The notes under the pieces are model-generated. The model ran no database searches. It saw nothing but the letters and a program-made list of their open reading frames with translations, and was not told the DNA's origin. Shown here in pieces: positions 35,539 to 44,209 of a DNA stretch of 64,000 nucleotides; positions within the stretch are counted from its first letter, which is position 1; every line of letters begins with the position of its first letter. Origin of the DNA: Brucella pseudogrignonensis (GTDB lineage Bacteria; Pseudomonadota; Alphaproteobacteria; Rhizobiales; Rhizobiaceae); the NCBI RefSeq assembly GCF_002252525.1, contig NZ_NNRM01000052.1:1-64000 (forward strand), read 5' to 3'. A program made the position numbers and the translations under genes.

Positions 35539-36570
35539 TTAAAAAGCCAGTTGAACTTTCATGGACTGGTTCCTGTCACCCGCAATTTCGAATGCCGCAA
35601 GAATATCTTCCAACGGATAAACTGAACTCAAAAGCGGCTTCACATCGACAGCCTTCCGATTAATCATATCAACCGCGAGGCCGAACTCTTCGTGAAAGCG
35701 GAAAGAACCACGCATATCAATTTCTTTAGAGACGACGATATTTTGCGGAATCGATACATCCCCGCCAAGCCCGACTTGCACCAAAATGCCAAGAGGTTTT
35801 AGCACTTCAAGTCCTGCCCGCATGGCACGTTCATTGCCCGATGCCTCAAACATAATGTCGAAATAGCCTTTATTTGCCGCATAGTTTGCTAACTGCTCTG
35901 GATCTTCCGCTACATTGATGGTGCGATCGACCCCAATTTCGCGTGCCTTTTTCAGAACTGGCTCCATGACATCTGTTACAATCACTTCGCGAGCGCCGTG
36001 AGCACGAGCGGCAATGATGATTAATGCACCAATTGGCCCACATCCCGTCACAAGAACACGCTTGTTCAGCAATGAACCGGCGCGTGTCACAGCATGAAGT
36101 GTAACGGCTAATGGTTCGGCAAATGCCGCCTCATGGATAGAGATGCCGTTATCAACCTTGTGGCACTGCCAGCTCTCAGCAACCAGCTTCTGGCGAAACG
36201 CCCCCTGAATGTGGGGCGTCGGCATAGCACTACCATAAAAGCGCATATTCAGGCAGTGGTTCTGCATACCTTTCAGGCAATATTGGCAAGCATTGCAGGG
36301 CCTGCTTGGCGATACAGCTACCTGATCACCAACCGTCAAACCAACCACACCACTGCCCAGCGCGGTAATTGTTCCCGCTACTTCATGCCCCAATATCATC
36401 GGTTCGCGCAGCCGAATGGCACCGATACCGCCATGATTGTAATAATGGAGATCGGAGCCACAAATACCACCCGCTTGAATGGCAACCTCAACCTGGCCCG
36501 ACCCAACGGCTTCGACGTCACACTCTTCAAGCCGAAGGTCTTTGGCGGCGTGAATGACAACAGTTTTCAT
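35539..36570 (-). CDS. idnD: L-idonate 5-dehydrogenase-like zinc alcohol dehydrogenase
   Basis: A 343-residue zinc-dependent MDR dehydrogenase. Catalytic Zn residues lie in GGICGSDLH (C37) and ILGHEVAG (H62, E63), the structural Zn cysteines at C92, C95, C98 and C106, and the NAD motif is GCGPIGALIIIAARA. Best match by eye is IdnD, which oxidises L-idonate to 5-ketogluconate. The frame extends to 36612, but GGAGGAGCGC before ATG 36570 and the operator at 36597-36612 decide the start. Divergent from the SDR at 36672. Confidence 0.84.
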   Translation of the reverse strand: MKTVVIHAAKDLRLEECDVEAVGSGQVEVAIQAGGICGSDLHYYNHGGIGAIRLREPMILGHEVAGTITALGSGVVGLTVGDQVAVSPSRPCNACQYCLKGMQNHCLNMRFYGSAMPTPHIQGAFRQKLVAESWQCHKVDNGISIHEAAFAEPLAVTLHAVTRAGSLLNKRVLVTGCGPIGALIIIAARAHGAREVIVTDVMEPVLKKAREIGVDRTINVAEDPEQLANYAANKGYFDIMFEASGNERAMRAGLEVLKPLGILVQVGLGGDVSIPQNIVVSKEIDMRGSFRFHEEFGLAVDMINRKAVDVKPLLSSVYPLEDILAAFEIAGDRNQSMKVQLAF

Positions 36571-36589
36571 GCGCTCCTCCCTGTTGAAA

Positions 36590-36621
36590 CTTGCATATGT
36601 TATCGATAACATTTATGCAAG
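36590..36621. promoter_or_regulatory. LacI-type operator, nested 32-bp palindrome
   Basis: Core ATGTTATCGATAACAT (36597-36612) is a perfect 16-bp palindrome, framed by CTTGCATA (36590-36597) and TATGCAAG (36614-36621). The core resembles GntR/IdnR-type LacI-family operators. It sits between divergent idnD and the SDR gene and so could control both. Related copies occur at 42454 and 42647. Confidence 0.75.
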
Positions 36622-36671
36622 GCTAATCACATGAAACACCATTCGTGCGTCATATTACCCGGGAGGAACTC

Positions 36672-37439
36672 ATGACATTTCCGCTGTTCGATTTGTCGGG
36701 CAAACTGGCTTTGATAACCGGTTCGAGCCAGGGCATTGGGTTGGCCCTTGCAAAAGGATTGGCCGAACACGGCGCGGAGTTGATTATAAACGGCCGCGAT
36801 CCGACCAAAGTTGAAGCAGCGGTAAAAGACCTTCGCGATGCAGGTCATAAAGCACATGTATCCAAATTCGATGTCACCGACATCGAGGCTGTAAAAGCGG
36901 ATGTGAACGCAATCGAGCGCGAGATAGGTGCGATAGAAATTCTCATCAACAATGCCGGAATGCAGTTTCGTGCACCACTCGAGGATTTCCCGGAAGATAA
37001 GTGGCAGCAACTGCTTCAAACCAATATTTCCAGTGTCTTCTATGTCGGTCAGGCTGTGGCGCGTCATATGATCGGACGCAAACACGGCAAGATAATAAAC
37101 ATTGCGTCAGTACAAAGCGAATTGGCTCGCCCGTCCATCGCACCTTATACCGCAACAAAGGGGGCCGTTCGCAATCTGACACGCGGCATGGCGACAGATT
37201 GGGCAAAGCACGGTCTACAGATCAATGCCATTGCGCCAGGCTACTTCAAGACACCACTCAATCAAGCGCTCGTAGACAATCCCGAGTTTACCGGCTGGTT
37301 GGAAAAGCGCACACCGGCAGGTCGTTGGGGCAATGTTGAAGAGTTGGTTGGGGCGGCAGTTTATCTGAGCAGCAACGCCTCGTCTTTTGTCAATGGTCAA
37401 GTGCTTCATGTCGATGGCGGTATGACCGCTAGCGTTTGA
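36672..37439 (+). CDS. idnO: SDR oxidoreductase, gluconate 5-dehydrogenase-like (IdnO)
   Basis: A 255-residue short-chain dehydrogenase: cofactor motif TGSSQGIGLALA (~18-29), NNAG, catalytic Ser in IASVQSEL and YTATK (Tyr and Lys). As the partner of idnD it would reduce 5-ketogluconate to gluconate. GGGAGGAACTC precedes ATG 36672; the upstream extension is not needed. The substrate is an inference from the neighbour. Confidence 0.8.
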   Translation: MTFPLFDLSGKLALITGSSQGIGLALAKGLAEHGAELIINGRDPTKVEAAVKDLRDAGHKAHVSKFDVTDIEAVKADVNAIEREIGAIEILINNAGMQFRAPLEDFPEDKWQQLLQTNISSVFYVGQAVARHMIGRKHGKIINIASVQSELARPSIAPYTATKGAVRNLTRGMATDWAKHGLQINAIAPGYFKTPLNQALVDNPEFTGWLEKRTPAGRWGNVEELVGAAVYLSSNASSFVNGQVLHVDGGMTASV

Positions 37440-37473
37440 GCAAAGAATTCACGTCAATCATGGGAGAAGATTG

Positions 37474-38358
37474 ATGAATAAGACATCAGATGTCGCAGTT
37501 ATTGGTGCGGGTATTATGGGTACGGCCATCGCCACGCGACTGCTGGAAACCGGTAATCGGGTGAGAGTTTTTGACCTTGATAAAGACAAAATAACGAAAC
37601 TTGCCGAAAGAGGAGCAGCGGCCTCGAAATCTCCGGGTGAAGCCACCAAAGACAGCGACTTCGTTATCCTGAGCCTCAACCATGCTGATATTGTACGTAA
37701 TGTTGTTTTCGGCCAGAACGGAGTAGCTACCGCTGCGACGGCTGGAAAAACGCTCATTGACATGTCTTCTGTCGATCCAGCTGAGACTGCGAAAATGGCA
37801 AGCCAACTCGCGTCTGAAACCGGCATGAAATGGGTTGATTGTCCACTTTCAGGTGGTGCACCACGCGCACTCACCGGTGAATTGACTATTATGGCTGGTG
37901 GTGAGAAAGCGGATTTCGATAACGCCTTTGCCGTCATGCAACATCTTAGTGCAAACTACACATTGATGGGACCAAGTGGCGCTGGACAGACAACCAAGCT
38001 CATCAACCAGCTCTTCTGCGCGGTAGCATTTCAGGCCGTCGCGGAGGCCGTAAAGCTTGCAGAAGCTGGGGGTGTGAACCCCACCATTATTCCACAAGCA
38101 CTCGCAGGTGGACGCGCCGACAACCACATTATGCAAGAGTTCATGGGCAAATTCGCCGCGCGCGATTACAGCCCCACAGGCCGCATAGACAACATGCTGA
38201 AAGACCTGGACTCTCTTCAGGCATTTGCTATGAAAACCAAAACTCCGTTGCCAATGACCGGTCAAGTCGTGGAAATCCATCGACTGCTGTGTGCAGCAGG
38301 ATTAGGAGACAAGGATTCAGCCGAAATGATGCGCCTGCTTGACGGTAAGCTTTCATAA
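37474..38358 (+). CDS. NAD-binding beta-hydroxyacid dehydrogenase (3-HIBDH/6PGDH family)
   Basis: A 294-residue member of the 3-hydroxyisobutyrate/6-phosphogluconate dehydrogenase family. NAD motif VIGAGIMGTAIATRLLETGN, substrate-site DCPLSGGAPRALTGELTIMA and catalytic Lys in QTTKLINQL. Spaced 34 nt after the SDR gene with GGGAGAAGATTG upstream of ATG 37474. It may oxidise a sugar acid or a tartronate-like intermediate. Followed by a clear terminator. Confidence 0.82.
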   Translation: MNKTSDVAVIGAGIMGTAIATRLLETGNRVRVFDLDKDKITKLAERGAAASKSPGEATKDSDFVILSLNHADIVRNVVFGQNGVATAATAGKTLIDMSSVDPAETAKMASQLASETGMKWVDCPLSGGAPRALTGELTIMAGGEKADFDNAFAVMQHLSANYTLMGPSGAGQTTKLINQLFCAVAFQAVAEAVKLAEAGGVNPTIIPQALAGGRADNHIMQEFMGKFAARDYSPTGRIDNMLKDLDSLQAFAMKTKTPLPMTGQVVEIHRLLCAAGLGDKDSAEMMRLLDGKLS

Positions 38359-38381
38359 AAAAGCGGCCAATGGCCGCTTTT
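38359..38381. terminator. Bidirectional rho-independent terminator
   Basis: AAAAGCGGCC (38359-38368), loop AAT, GGCCGCTTTT (38372-38381): perfect 10-bp stem with A/T-rich flanks, active in both directions between the convergent genes ending at 38358 and 38396. Confidence 0.85.
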
Positions 38382-38395
38382 CCGTCAGTGTTTTG

Positions 38396-39331
38396 TTAAA
38401 CAACCGGTGTCACCAGTTCCTTACCGCTAAAATGTGCACTTAAATTCGCCAGCACCAGATCAGCCATTGCTTTACGGGTCTGGTGCGTACCACTGCCGAT
38501 ATGTGGTGTCAGCACAACATTCGACATCTCATAGAGCTCTAGAGGTACGTTGGGCTCATCTTCAAAAACATCCAACCCCGCCCCGCCAAGCTGACCTAGT
38601 TGCAAAGCCTTGACCAGCGCCCCTTCATCAACGAGCGAACCGCGTGCAATATTGATCAGAACACCATCCGGACCGAGCGCCGCAAGCACTGCAGCGTCGA
38701 TCGAATGGCGCGTTTCTGCACTGGCCGCAGCCGCGATCACCAGCACATCACAATTTTTAGCAAGCTCAGTCAGGCTTGGATAATAGTCATAGCCGACATC
38801 CTGTTTTGCGCGACCCGTATAGCTGATCTTACCCTCAAACCCTTCCAATCGTTTGGCAATCGCTTTCCCGATGCGACCGAGACCAAATATGCCATAGCGC
38901 CGCCCACTTACGCGCGTACCCAGGCCGATTTCCGACTTCGACCAGCCTCCCTTGCGCACATGCGCGTCAGCCGCCGCTATATGGCGAGCCTGTGCGATGA
39001 TGAGACCAATCGCAGTGTCAGCTACATCGGTCGTGAGAACATCTGGTGTGTTAGAAACGCGATAGCCACGTTGTCGAGCTTTCGACAGATCGACCTTGTC
39101 AAAACCAACACCGTTAATGGCCACAATTTCAAGTGCGGGCAAGCGATCTGCCAGCTCATTTGGAATACCTATATGACCGCCAGTGACGACGCCTCTAATC
39201 CGATTACCATTGGCATTCAAAAATTCGCTTTGATCCGCCATCTCAAACCAGCGGTGGACTTCGTATTGTTCATTCAGACTTTGCTCCATTGCAGGGATCA
39301 AAGGGCAAAGCTGTAGTATTTCGACTGACAT
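38396..39331 (-). CDS. D-2-hydroxyacid dehydrogenase (glyoxylate/ketogluconate reductase type)
   Basis: A 311-residue NAD(P)-dependent dehydrogenase. Nucleotide motif FGLGRIGKAIAKRL, catalytic Arg in NIARGSLVD, Glu in DVFEDEPN and His in LTPHIGSGTH. Family length is normal. It is the last gene of a minus-strand operon that begins with an amino-acid-type ABC binding protein, so it likely reduces a 2-keto acid made from that ligand. GhrB-like reduction of 2-ketogluconate is one option given the idonate genes next door. The ribosome-binding site is weak. Confidence 0.82.
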   Translation of the reverse strand: MSVEILQLCPLIPAMEQSLNEQYEVHRWFEMADQSEFLNANGNRIRGVVTGGHIGIPNELADRLPALEIVAINGVGFDKVDLSKARQRGYRVSNTPDVLTTDVADTAIGLIIAQARHIAAADAHVRKGGWSKSEIGLGTRVSGRRYGIFGLGRIGKAIAKRLEGFEGKISYTGRAKQDVGYDYYPSLTELAKNCDVLVIAAAASAETRHSIDAAVLAALGPDGVLINIARGSLVDEGALVKALQLGQLGGAGLDVFEDEPNVPLELYEMSNVVLTPHIGSGTHQTRKAMADLVLANLSAHFSGKELVTPVV

Positions 39332-39360
39332 AATGTGGCTCTTTATTTCATGTTGGGGAG

Positions 39361-40092
39361 TTACTTGACGTCTGACTTCACGAACTGGCGCAGCTCAGCA
39401 GTCTTGGGATTAGCGAACAGCTCTGCTGAAGGTCCTTCTTCCCAAATCTTACCTTGATGCATGAAGATCGTCTGTGTCGCCACGCGCCGGGCAAAGGCCA
39501 TTTCGTGAGTGACGAGGATCATCGTCATACCACCGCGCGCCAGCTCCTCCATTACGTTCAGCACTTCCTCGGTCAGCTCAGGATCAAGCGCAGAAGTCAC
39601 TTCATCAAACAGCATCACCTTAGGCTGCATAGCCAAAGAACGAGCAATGGCGACACGCTGTTGCTGACCACCCGACAACTGATCTGGATAGGCATCAAAC
39701 TTTTCAGACAGACCAACAAGCTTCAGGACCTCTTCCGCCTTCTTGCGGGCTTCAGCCTTCGAAACATCCTTCACAATCTTTGGCGCGAGCATGATATTTT
39801 CACCCACCGTAAGATGCGGAAAAAGATTGTAGCTTTGGAAGACAATGCCGACATCCTTGCGTAGTTTTCGCAACTGTGCCGCATCACTTGTTACCTTGTG
39901 ACCAGCAATTTCGATCTCGCCTGAATTGATCTTCTCAAGCCCGTTTATGCAGCGCAGCAGTGTACTTTTCCCCGAGCCGGAACGCCCGATGAGAGCAATG
40001 ACTTCACCGCGCTCGACTGTCAGTGAAACACCCTTGAGGACTTCCACATCACCGAAGCTTTTATGAACATTATTGATGACGACTTCAGACAT
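39361..40092 (-). CDS. Polar-amino-acid-type ABC transporter ATPase
   Basis: 243 residues: Walker A LIGRSGSGKST, Q-loop VFQSYNLFPHLT, signature LSGGQQQR, Walker B VMLFDEVTSALD and switch LVTHEM. The Walker B DEV in place of DEP is common in this class. AGGAGACTCA precedes ATG 40092; the long upstream extension of the frame lies inside the permease gene and is rejected. Confidence 0.86.
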   Translation of the reverse strand: MSEVVINNVHKSFGDVEVLKGVSLTVERGEVIALIGRSGSGKSTLLRCINGLEKINSGEIEIAGHKVTSDAAQLRKLRKDVGIVFQSYNLFPHLTVGENIMLAPKIVKDVSKAEARKKAEEVLKLVGLSEKFDAYPDQLSGGQQQRVAIARSLAMQPKVMLFDEVTSALDPELTEEVLNVMEELARGGMTMILVTHEMAFARRVATQTIFMHQGKIWEEGPSAELFANPKTAELRQFVKSDVK

Positions 40093-40732
40093 TGAGTCTC
40101 CTTTCCAGCCAACGCGACAGCAATGAAAGCGGGTAGCAAACGGCAAAATAGAGCGCTGCAACCACGATAAAGACGCGGAACGGCTGGAATGTTGCGTTAT
40201 TAATAAGCGTGCCTGCACGGGCAAGTTCGACAAAGCCGATAATCGACGCGATCGAAGTGTTTTTGACCACCTGAACGGCGAAACCAACTGTCGACGGCAG
40301 CGATATACGCACGGCTTGGGGTAGGATCACATAGCGATATTGCTGCGACCTCGTCATGGCGAGAGACTCAGATGCTTCCCACTGCTGCTTAGGAACCGAC
40401 TGAATACAACCACGCCAGATTTCTGCCAGATAACCCGATGCATATATCGACATCGATGCCCCTGCAGCCAGCAGCGGGTGCAGATCAAATCCTGCAAGGC
40501 TCAACCCATAATAGGATAGAAACAGGATCATCAACACAGGAATACCCTGAATGATCTGGATATAGGTGCCAGCGAACACACGCAGCCATTTGAACGTTGA
40601 GACCCGCGCGAGCGCAATCAGAAAGCCAGCAAGGCCACCACCTATCAGGGCTATGGCTGTCAGCAGAACGGTCCATTGTAAGCCCGTCAATAGAAAGAGA
40701 AATTCGTCTGGTCCGAAACTTCTGAAATTCAT
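40085..40732 (-). CDS. Polar-amino-acid-type ABC transporter, permease 2
   Basis: A 215-residue permease with an EAA coupling loop (QWEASESLAMTRSQQYRYVI) and about five hydrophobic segments. GGAGGCTTCAGC precedes ATG 40732. Overlaps the ATPase gene by eight bases and the first permease gene by four. Confidence 0.86.
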   Translation of the reverse strand: MNFRSFGPDEFLFLLTGLQWTVLLTAIALIGGGLAGFLIALARVSTFKWLRVFAGTYIQIIQGIPVLMILFLSYYGLSLAGFDLHPLLAAGASMSIYASGYLAEIWRGCIQSVPKQQWEASESLAMTRSQQYRYVILPQAVRISLPSTVGFAVQVVKNTSIASIIGFVELARAGTLINNATFQPFRVFIVVAALYFAVCYPLSLLSRWLERRLNV

Positions 40733-41433
40733 GCTGAAGCCTCCGGAATGGCAACCACCGAGCGGCGAGCGACACGACGGCCAAAGAGCCAGAGACCTAC
40801 CAATGCAAGTACTGCGCGCAAGCACAAAGCCAGCAGAAGATAGATCAGCGTAACGACAATATAGACCTCGAATGAGCGGTAGGTCTGCGACTCAACAAAC
40901 GCTGCAGATGCCGCAAGCTCTTGGGTCGAAATAACCGAGCAAACACTGGATGCGAGCATCATAAGAACGAACTGACTGCAAAGAGCCGGATAGACCTTTG
41001 CCAAGGCCGGTAAAATAATGACATGGCGATAAATCTGCAGCCGTGTAAAGCCGAGCGCTTCGCCAGCTTCGATCTGTGATCTGTGTACCGCCTCGATACC
41101 GGAGCGAATGATTTCGGTCGAATAGGCTGTCAAATTAATGGTCATACCAATGAGCGCTGCAACTTCCGCACCCACGCGAAAACCCACCGCCGGTAAACCG
41201 AAATAGATGATAAACAACTGCACCAGAAATGGTGTATTGCGGATAATTTCGACATAGGCATCAATCAAGAAGCGGATTATCCCGCTGTTCATCGAGCGCA
41301 AAGAGGCAAAGAGAATACCGCCCGCGCAGCCAAGAATGATCGACATGATCGACAGTTTAATAGTCAGCCAAATGCCAGCAAGAAGGGCATCCTGATATTG
41401 GGCGATGACTCCAAACTGAAATGTATAGGACAT
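40729..41433 (-). CDS. Polar-amino-acid-type ABC transporter, permease 1
   Basis: A 234-residue permease of the same family, coupling loop IEAGEALGFTRLQIYRHVI. GGGAGGCCGGACC precedes the ATG. Would pair with the 40085-40732 product. Confidence 0.86.
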   Translation of the reverse strand: MSYTFQFGVIAQYQDALLAGIWLTIKLSIMSIILGCAGGILFASLRSMNSGIIRFLIDAYVEIIRNTPFLVQLFIIYFGLPAVGFRVGAEVAALIGMTINLTAYSTEIIRSGIEAVHRSQIEAGEALGFTRLQIYRHVIILPALAKVYPALCSQFVLMMLASSVCSVISTQELAASAAFVESQTYRSFEVYIVVTLIYLLLALCLRAVLALVGLWLFGRRVARRSVVAIPEASA

Positions 41434-41490
41434 GGTCCGGCCTCCCGCTGAATGTCAGCGCTTGTGCGGATATCTCTATGCAAGAGCGTG

Positions 41491-41547
41491 AAAAATCCCG
41501 TCAGAACGGCTAGAGCATTTTTCGAGATGCACTCTAACCGCCGACGG
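41491..41547 (-). terminator. Terminator-like hairpin after the binding-protein gene
   Basis: Inner arms CGGCTAGAGCAT (41507-41518) and ATGCACTCTAACCG (41527-41540) and outer arms CCGTC (41498-41502) / GACGG (41543-41547) make a long stem. On the minus strand it is followed by GATTTTTC. It lies between the solute-binding gene (41557-42354) and the permease genes, so it probably gives partial termination. Confidence 0.65.
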
Positions 41548-41556
41548 AGCCATCAA

Positions 41557-42354
41557 TTAGAAAGATGGCAGATCAGGCATAGGGCGACCTGTCCACTTGA
41601 CGGCAATCTTGTCCAAATCTCCGGAAATCTTCATAAGATAGATTGCTGTATTGAGCCATTGACGTAGCTCAAAATCTTCAAGCTTGGTCGCCATGGAATT
41701 GCCCTGCTGGAAGAATGTAAAGCCAACCTTCAAACCCGCTTCTGGGCGCTGCTTAATAATAGCCTCACCCACAGTGGAAGGTAGCGCTACAGCATCCACC
41801 TGCCCCGCGATCAATGCCTGCGCGCTTGTGGAATCATCCTCGTAAACCACGATTTCAAGGCCCTGAATTGCTGCTTTGCGAAGCGCTGTTTCCTGCGTGG
41901 AACCACGGTTCACAGATACACGCTTCCCAGCAAGATCTTCGAGCTTTGCAAAGTTCTGATCAGGACCGGAAATGATATCCATATTGAATGCATTATATGG
42001 CTGAGTGAACATCACTGTCTTTGCTCGTTCACCAGTAGGAGATAGCGTTGCTACAAGAAAGTCTACCTTGCCTGTTTGTAGTGCGGGGATACGTGCTGGT
42101 GGGGTCAGCGGAACAACTTCAACAGGCAAATTGAGATAGGTACCAAGCAGATTGGCCACGTCCACGTCATAGCCGGTTGGATTGCCCTTTTCATCAACCA
42201 TGCCCATCGGAGGAGCACCGGTCAACACACCAATCTTGACGGTGCCTCGTGCCGTAATGTCACTGATCGTCACGGCGTGAGCATCTACCACACCTGCCAT
42301 GCCCACCATGGTCAAACCCATGGCAATGTTACGAATTGCTTTCAGAATATGCAT
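41557..42354 (-). CDS. Polar-amino-acid-type ABC solute-binding protein
   Basis: A 265-residue SBP_bac_3-type protein with a signal peptide (MHILKAIRNIAMGLTMVGMA, cleavage near DAHA). The ligand site shows PPMGMVDEKGNPTGYDVDVA and the GKRVSVNRGSTQE segment with the arginine that binds an alpha-carboxylate in this family. GGAGGAGCGATC precedes the ATG. It shares a LacI regulon with idonate-like genes, so the ligand may be an amino sugar acid or other sugar acid, not a plain amino acid (inference). Confidence 0.85.
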   Translation of the reverse strand: MHILKAIRNIAMGLTMVGMAGVVDAHAVTISDITARGTVKIGVLTGAPPMGMVDEKGNPTGYDVDVANLLGTYLNLPVEVVPLTPPARIPALQTGKVDFLVATLSPTGERAKTVMFTQPYNAFNMDIISGPDQNFAKLEDLAGKRVSVNRGSTQETALRKAAIQGLEIVVYEDDSTSAQALIAGQVDAVALPSTVGEAIIKQRPEAGLKVGFTFFQQGNSMATKLEDFELRQWLNTAIYLMKISGDLDKIAVKWTGRPMPDLPSF

Positions 42355-42453
42355 GATCGCTCCTCCAGTTTCTCGCTTTCAATCAATCCTCCTTGAGTGA
42401 AAGCAAGACATTATCGCTATATGGTGAAATTCGCTTTTTTGACTTATCGTTTG

Positions 42454-42469
42454 ATGTTTTCGATAACAC
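42454..42469. promoter_or_regulatory. LacI-type operator copy (ATGTTTTCGATAACAC)
   Basis: Differs from the 36597-36612 palindrome at two bases. Placed 100 bp upstream of the binding-protein start on the minus strand, in the 339-bp divergent region 42355-42693. Confidence 0.65.
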
Positions 42470-42646
42470 TGAGAAATCGAGAGAGGGCAGCTAGTAGAAT
42501 GCTACTTGATTCTCAATTTCTCTCCAGAAAAGCACCGTCTAACCGGTAAATATCATCCTGTAGACGGCAATTTCTAATACATCTCCCCCAGTATTTAAAT
42601 CTGCTGAGAATGAACAAGTCCTCATTCTTACTGCTTGCAATAGTGC

Positions 42647-42662
42647 ATGTTATCGATATCAT
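42647..42662. promoter_or_regulatory. LacI-type operator copy (ATGTTATCGATATCAT)
   Basis: Differs from the 36597-36612 palindrome at one base. It lies 32 bp upstream of ATG 42694, covering the likely promoter of the small gene and the lacI-type gene. CTTGC and TTGCA flanks echo the 36590 site. Confidence 0.68.
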
Positions 42663-42693
42663 TGCAACATAAAATGGGTAATGGGAAATTTCC

Positions 42694-43038
42694 ATGCATA
42701 CACGTTCAGCAATTTTCGAAGGTACAATTCACCCAGGCCGAGAAGAGGAATTCTTTCGCATTGTGAAAGAGCAACTACTTCCCGTTTGGAAACGAATGCC
42801 AAACGCACAGGCAGTGCGTGTTATGCGTATGATGAATGTCGACCCCGGTTCACCACCTATCGCCATGGTTCAGGAAATAGACTATCCGTCCATGCAAGCG
42901 GTTGAGGAAGCTTTGGCATCTCCGGTACGACTAGAAGGGCGCGTTATTACAGACCGAATGATGGAAATGTTCGACGGACGTTTCTACCACGTTGTCTATG
43001 AGCGCATCCCCACGGGCGACCTGAGGCAAACCGCCTGA
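42694..43038 (+). CDS. Small dimeric alpha/beta-barrel protein (EthD-like), unassigned
   Basis: A 114-residue cytoplasmic protein beginning HTRSAIFEGTIHPGREEEFF and ending in a DGRFYHVVYERI strand. The pattern resembles EthD/antibiotic-monooxygenase-type ferredoxin-like folds, but I cannot assign a function. GGGAAATTTCC precedes the ATG. It is the first gene of a two-gene plus-strand unit with the LacI regulator and directly follows an operator copy. Confidence 0.62.
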   Translation: MHTRSAIFEGTIHPGREEEFFRIVKEQLLPVWKRMPNAQAVRVMRMMNVDPGSPPIAMVQEIDYPSMQAVEEALASPVRLEGRVITDRMMEMFDGRFYHVVYERIPTGDLRQTA

Positions 43039-43066
43039 TGAAACAACAGACCGGACAGGACTTTGA

Positions 43067-44125
43067 ATGATCGCCTCGCCCCCTAGAAAAGCAACTATGC
43101 GAGATGTCTCACGTCTTGCAGGCGTATCGCAAATGACTGTCTCGCGCGTTCTTGCAGATCCGGAACTGGTATCTGAAGCTACCCGCAAGCGAGTGATGGA
43201 AGCTATCGAGCAGCTAAGTTATGTACCAGACCGAGTTGCCGGCAGTCTCTCATCACGGCGTACGAATTTCATCACCGCCATTCTACCGACGCTGACCAAC
43301 TCCAATTTTGCGGATACCGCCCAGGGACTTGCAGAGTCGTTGCGTCCAAAAGGTTATCAGCTGCTTATCGGCTTTACGATGTATAAGCTCGAGGAAGAAG
43401 AGCGTATTATTCGAGCGATGCTTGAACGACGTCCTGATGCAATTGTAGTTGCAGGTACGGTCCATACAAAAGCTGCCACGGAAATGCTGTTGCGTGCCGA
43501 TATTCCGATCGTCGAAATATGGGGGAAACCCGACAAGCCAATCGATCATTCTGTAGGCTTTTCTAACTATGAAGTTGGGCGCGCCGCCGCACGCCATCTT
43601 TTATCACTTGGCCATCGTCGCATAGGGGCACTTGGCTCTCGTACAGACGCGGACGCTATAGATCTTCGCGGCGAAAGTCGATTGATGGGATTTGCCTCCG
43701 TGTTGCGTGAGGCGGGAGTGAGCGATGAACTAATAGTGCGTGAAGGAACAGCACCTGTTTCGCATGATCACGGCGCGCGGACCATATCAACTCTGCTAGA
43801 GCGCGCACCAGATGTGGAAGCTGTATTCGCAGTTTCGGATATTTCGGCTTTTGGTGCACTTATGGAATGCCATCGTCGCGGTATTAAGGTGCCCGATCAA
43901 CTATCATTGATGGGGTTCGGCGACTTCGATATTGCGCGTCAGTGCGTTCCGGCAATGACAACGATACGTGTCGATGCTGTTGGGATTGGTGTGAAAACAG
44001 GTGAATTGTTACTTAATCTTTTTGAAAAAAGCGATACCGAAGAAATATCGGCAGCCGCATCGTCACTAATTGATGTTGGGTTCAAACTGATCGAGCGCCA
44101 GACAGTGGCGAGACGAAAGGTGTAA
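43067..44125 (+). CDS. LacI-family regulator of the idonate-like module (GntR/IdnR type)
   Basis: A 352-residue LacI-type regulator. N-terminal HTH with hinge (ATMRDVSRLAGVSQMTVSRV, ~9-28; YVPDRVAGSLSSRRTN) and a periplasmic-binding-like sensor domain (SLGHRRIGALGSRTDADAID and PDQLSLMGFGDFDIA). The style is that of gluconate/idonate repressors GntR and IdnR. Three operator-like palindromes lie at 36590, 42454 and 42647, so it plausibly represses idnD, the SDR unit, the ABC operon and itself. AGGACTTTGA precedes the ATG. Confidence 0.86.
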   Translation: MIASPPRKATMRDVSRLAGVSQMTVSRVLADPELVSEATRKRVMEAIEQLSYVPDRVAGSLSSRRTNFITAILPTLTNSNFADTAQGLAESLRPKGYQLLIGFTMYKLEEEERIIRAMLERRPDAIVVAGTVHTKAATEMLLRADIPIVEIWGKPDKPIDHSVGFSNYEVGRAAARHLLSLGHRRIGALGSRTDADAIDLRGESRLMGFASVLREAGVSDELIVREGTAPVSHDHGARTISTLLERAPDVEAVFAVSDISAFGALMECHRRGIKVPDQLSLMGFGDFDIARQCVPAMTTIRVDAVGIGVKTGELLLNLFEKSDTEEISAAASSLIDVGFKLIERQTVARRKV

Positions 44126-44147
44126 AATCAAAATTGATCGCAAACTT

Positions 44148-44192
44148 AAAATGCGACCAAGCTTCAACGTGCTGAAAGCTCGGTCGCGTTTT
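44148..44192. terminator. Bidirectional terminator
   Basis: AAAATGCGACCAAGC (44148-44162) pairs with GCTCGGTCGCGTTTT (44178-44192), one mismatch and one wobble, with A/T ends. It separates the convergent lacI-type gene and the polyol operon. Confidence 0.8.
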
Positions 44193-44209
44193 GAATTCAA
44201 TAAATAAAA

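Noticed and set aside
36571-36612. Longer start for the idonate dehydrogenase at 36612
   Set aside because: It would translate through the operator palindrome; a strong ribosome-binding site supports ATG 36570.
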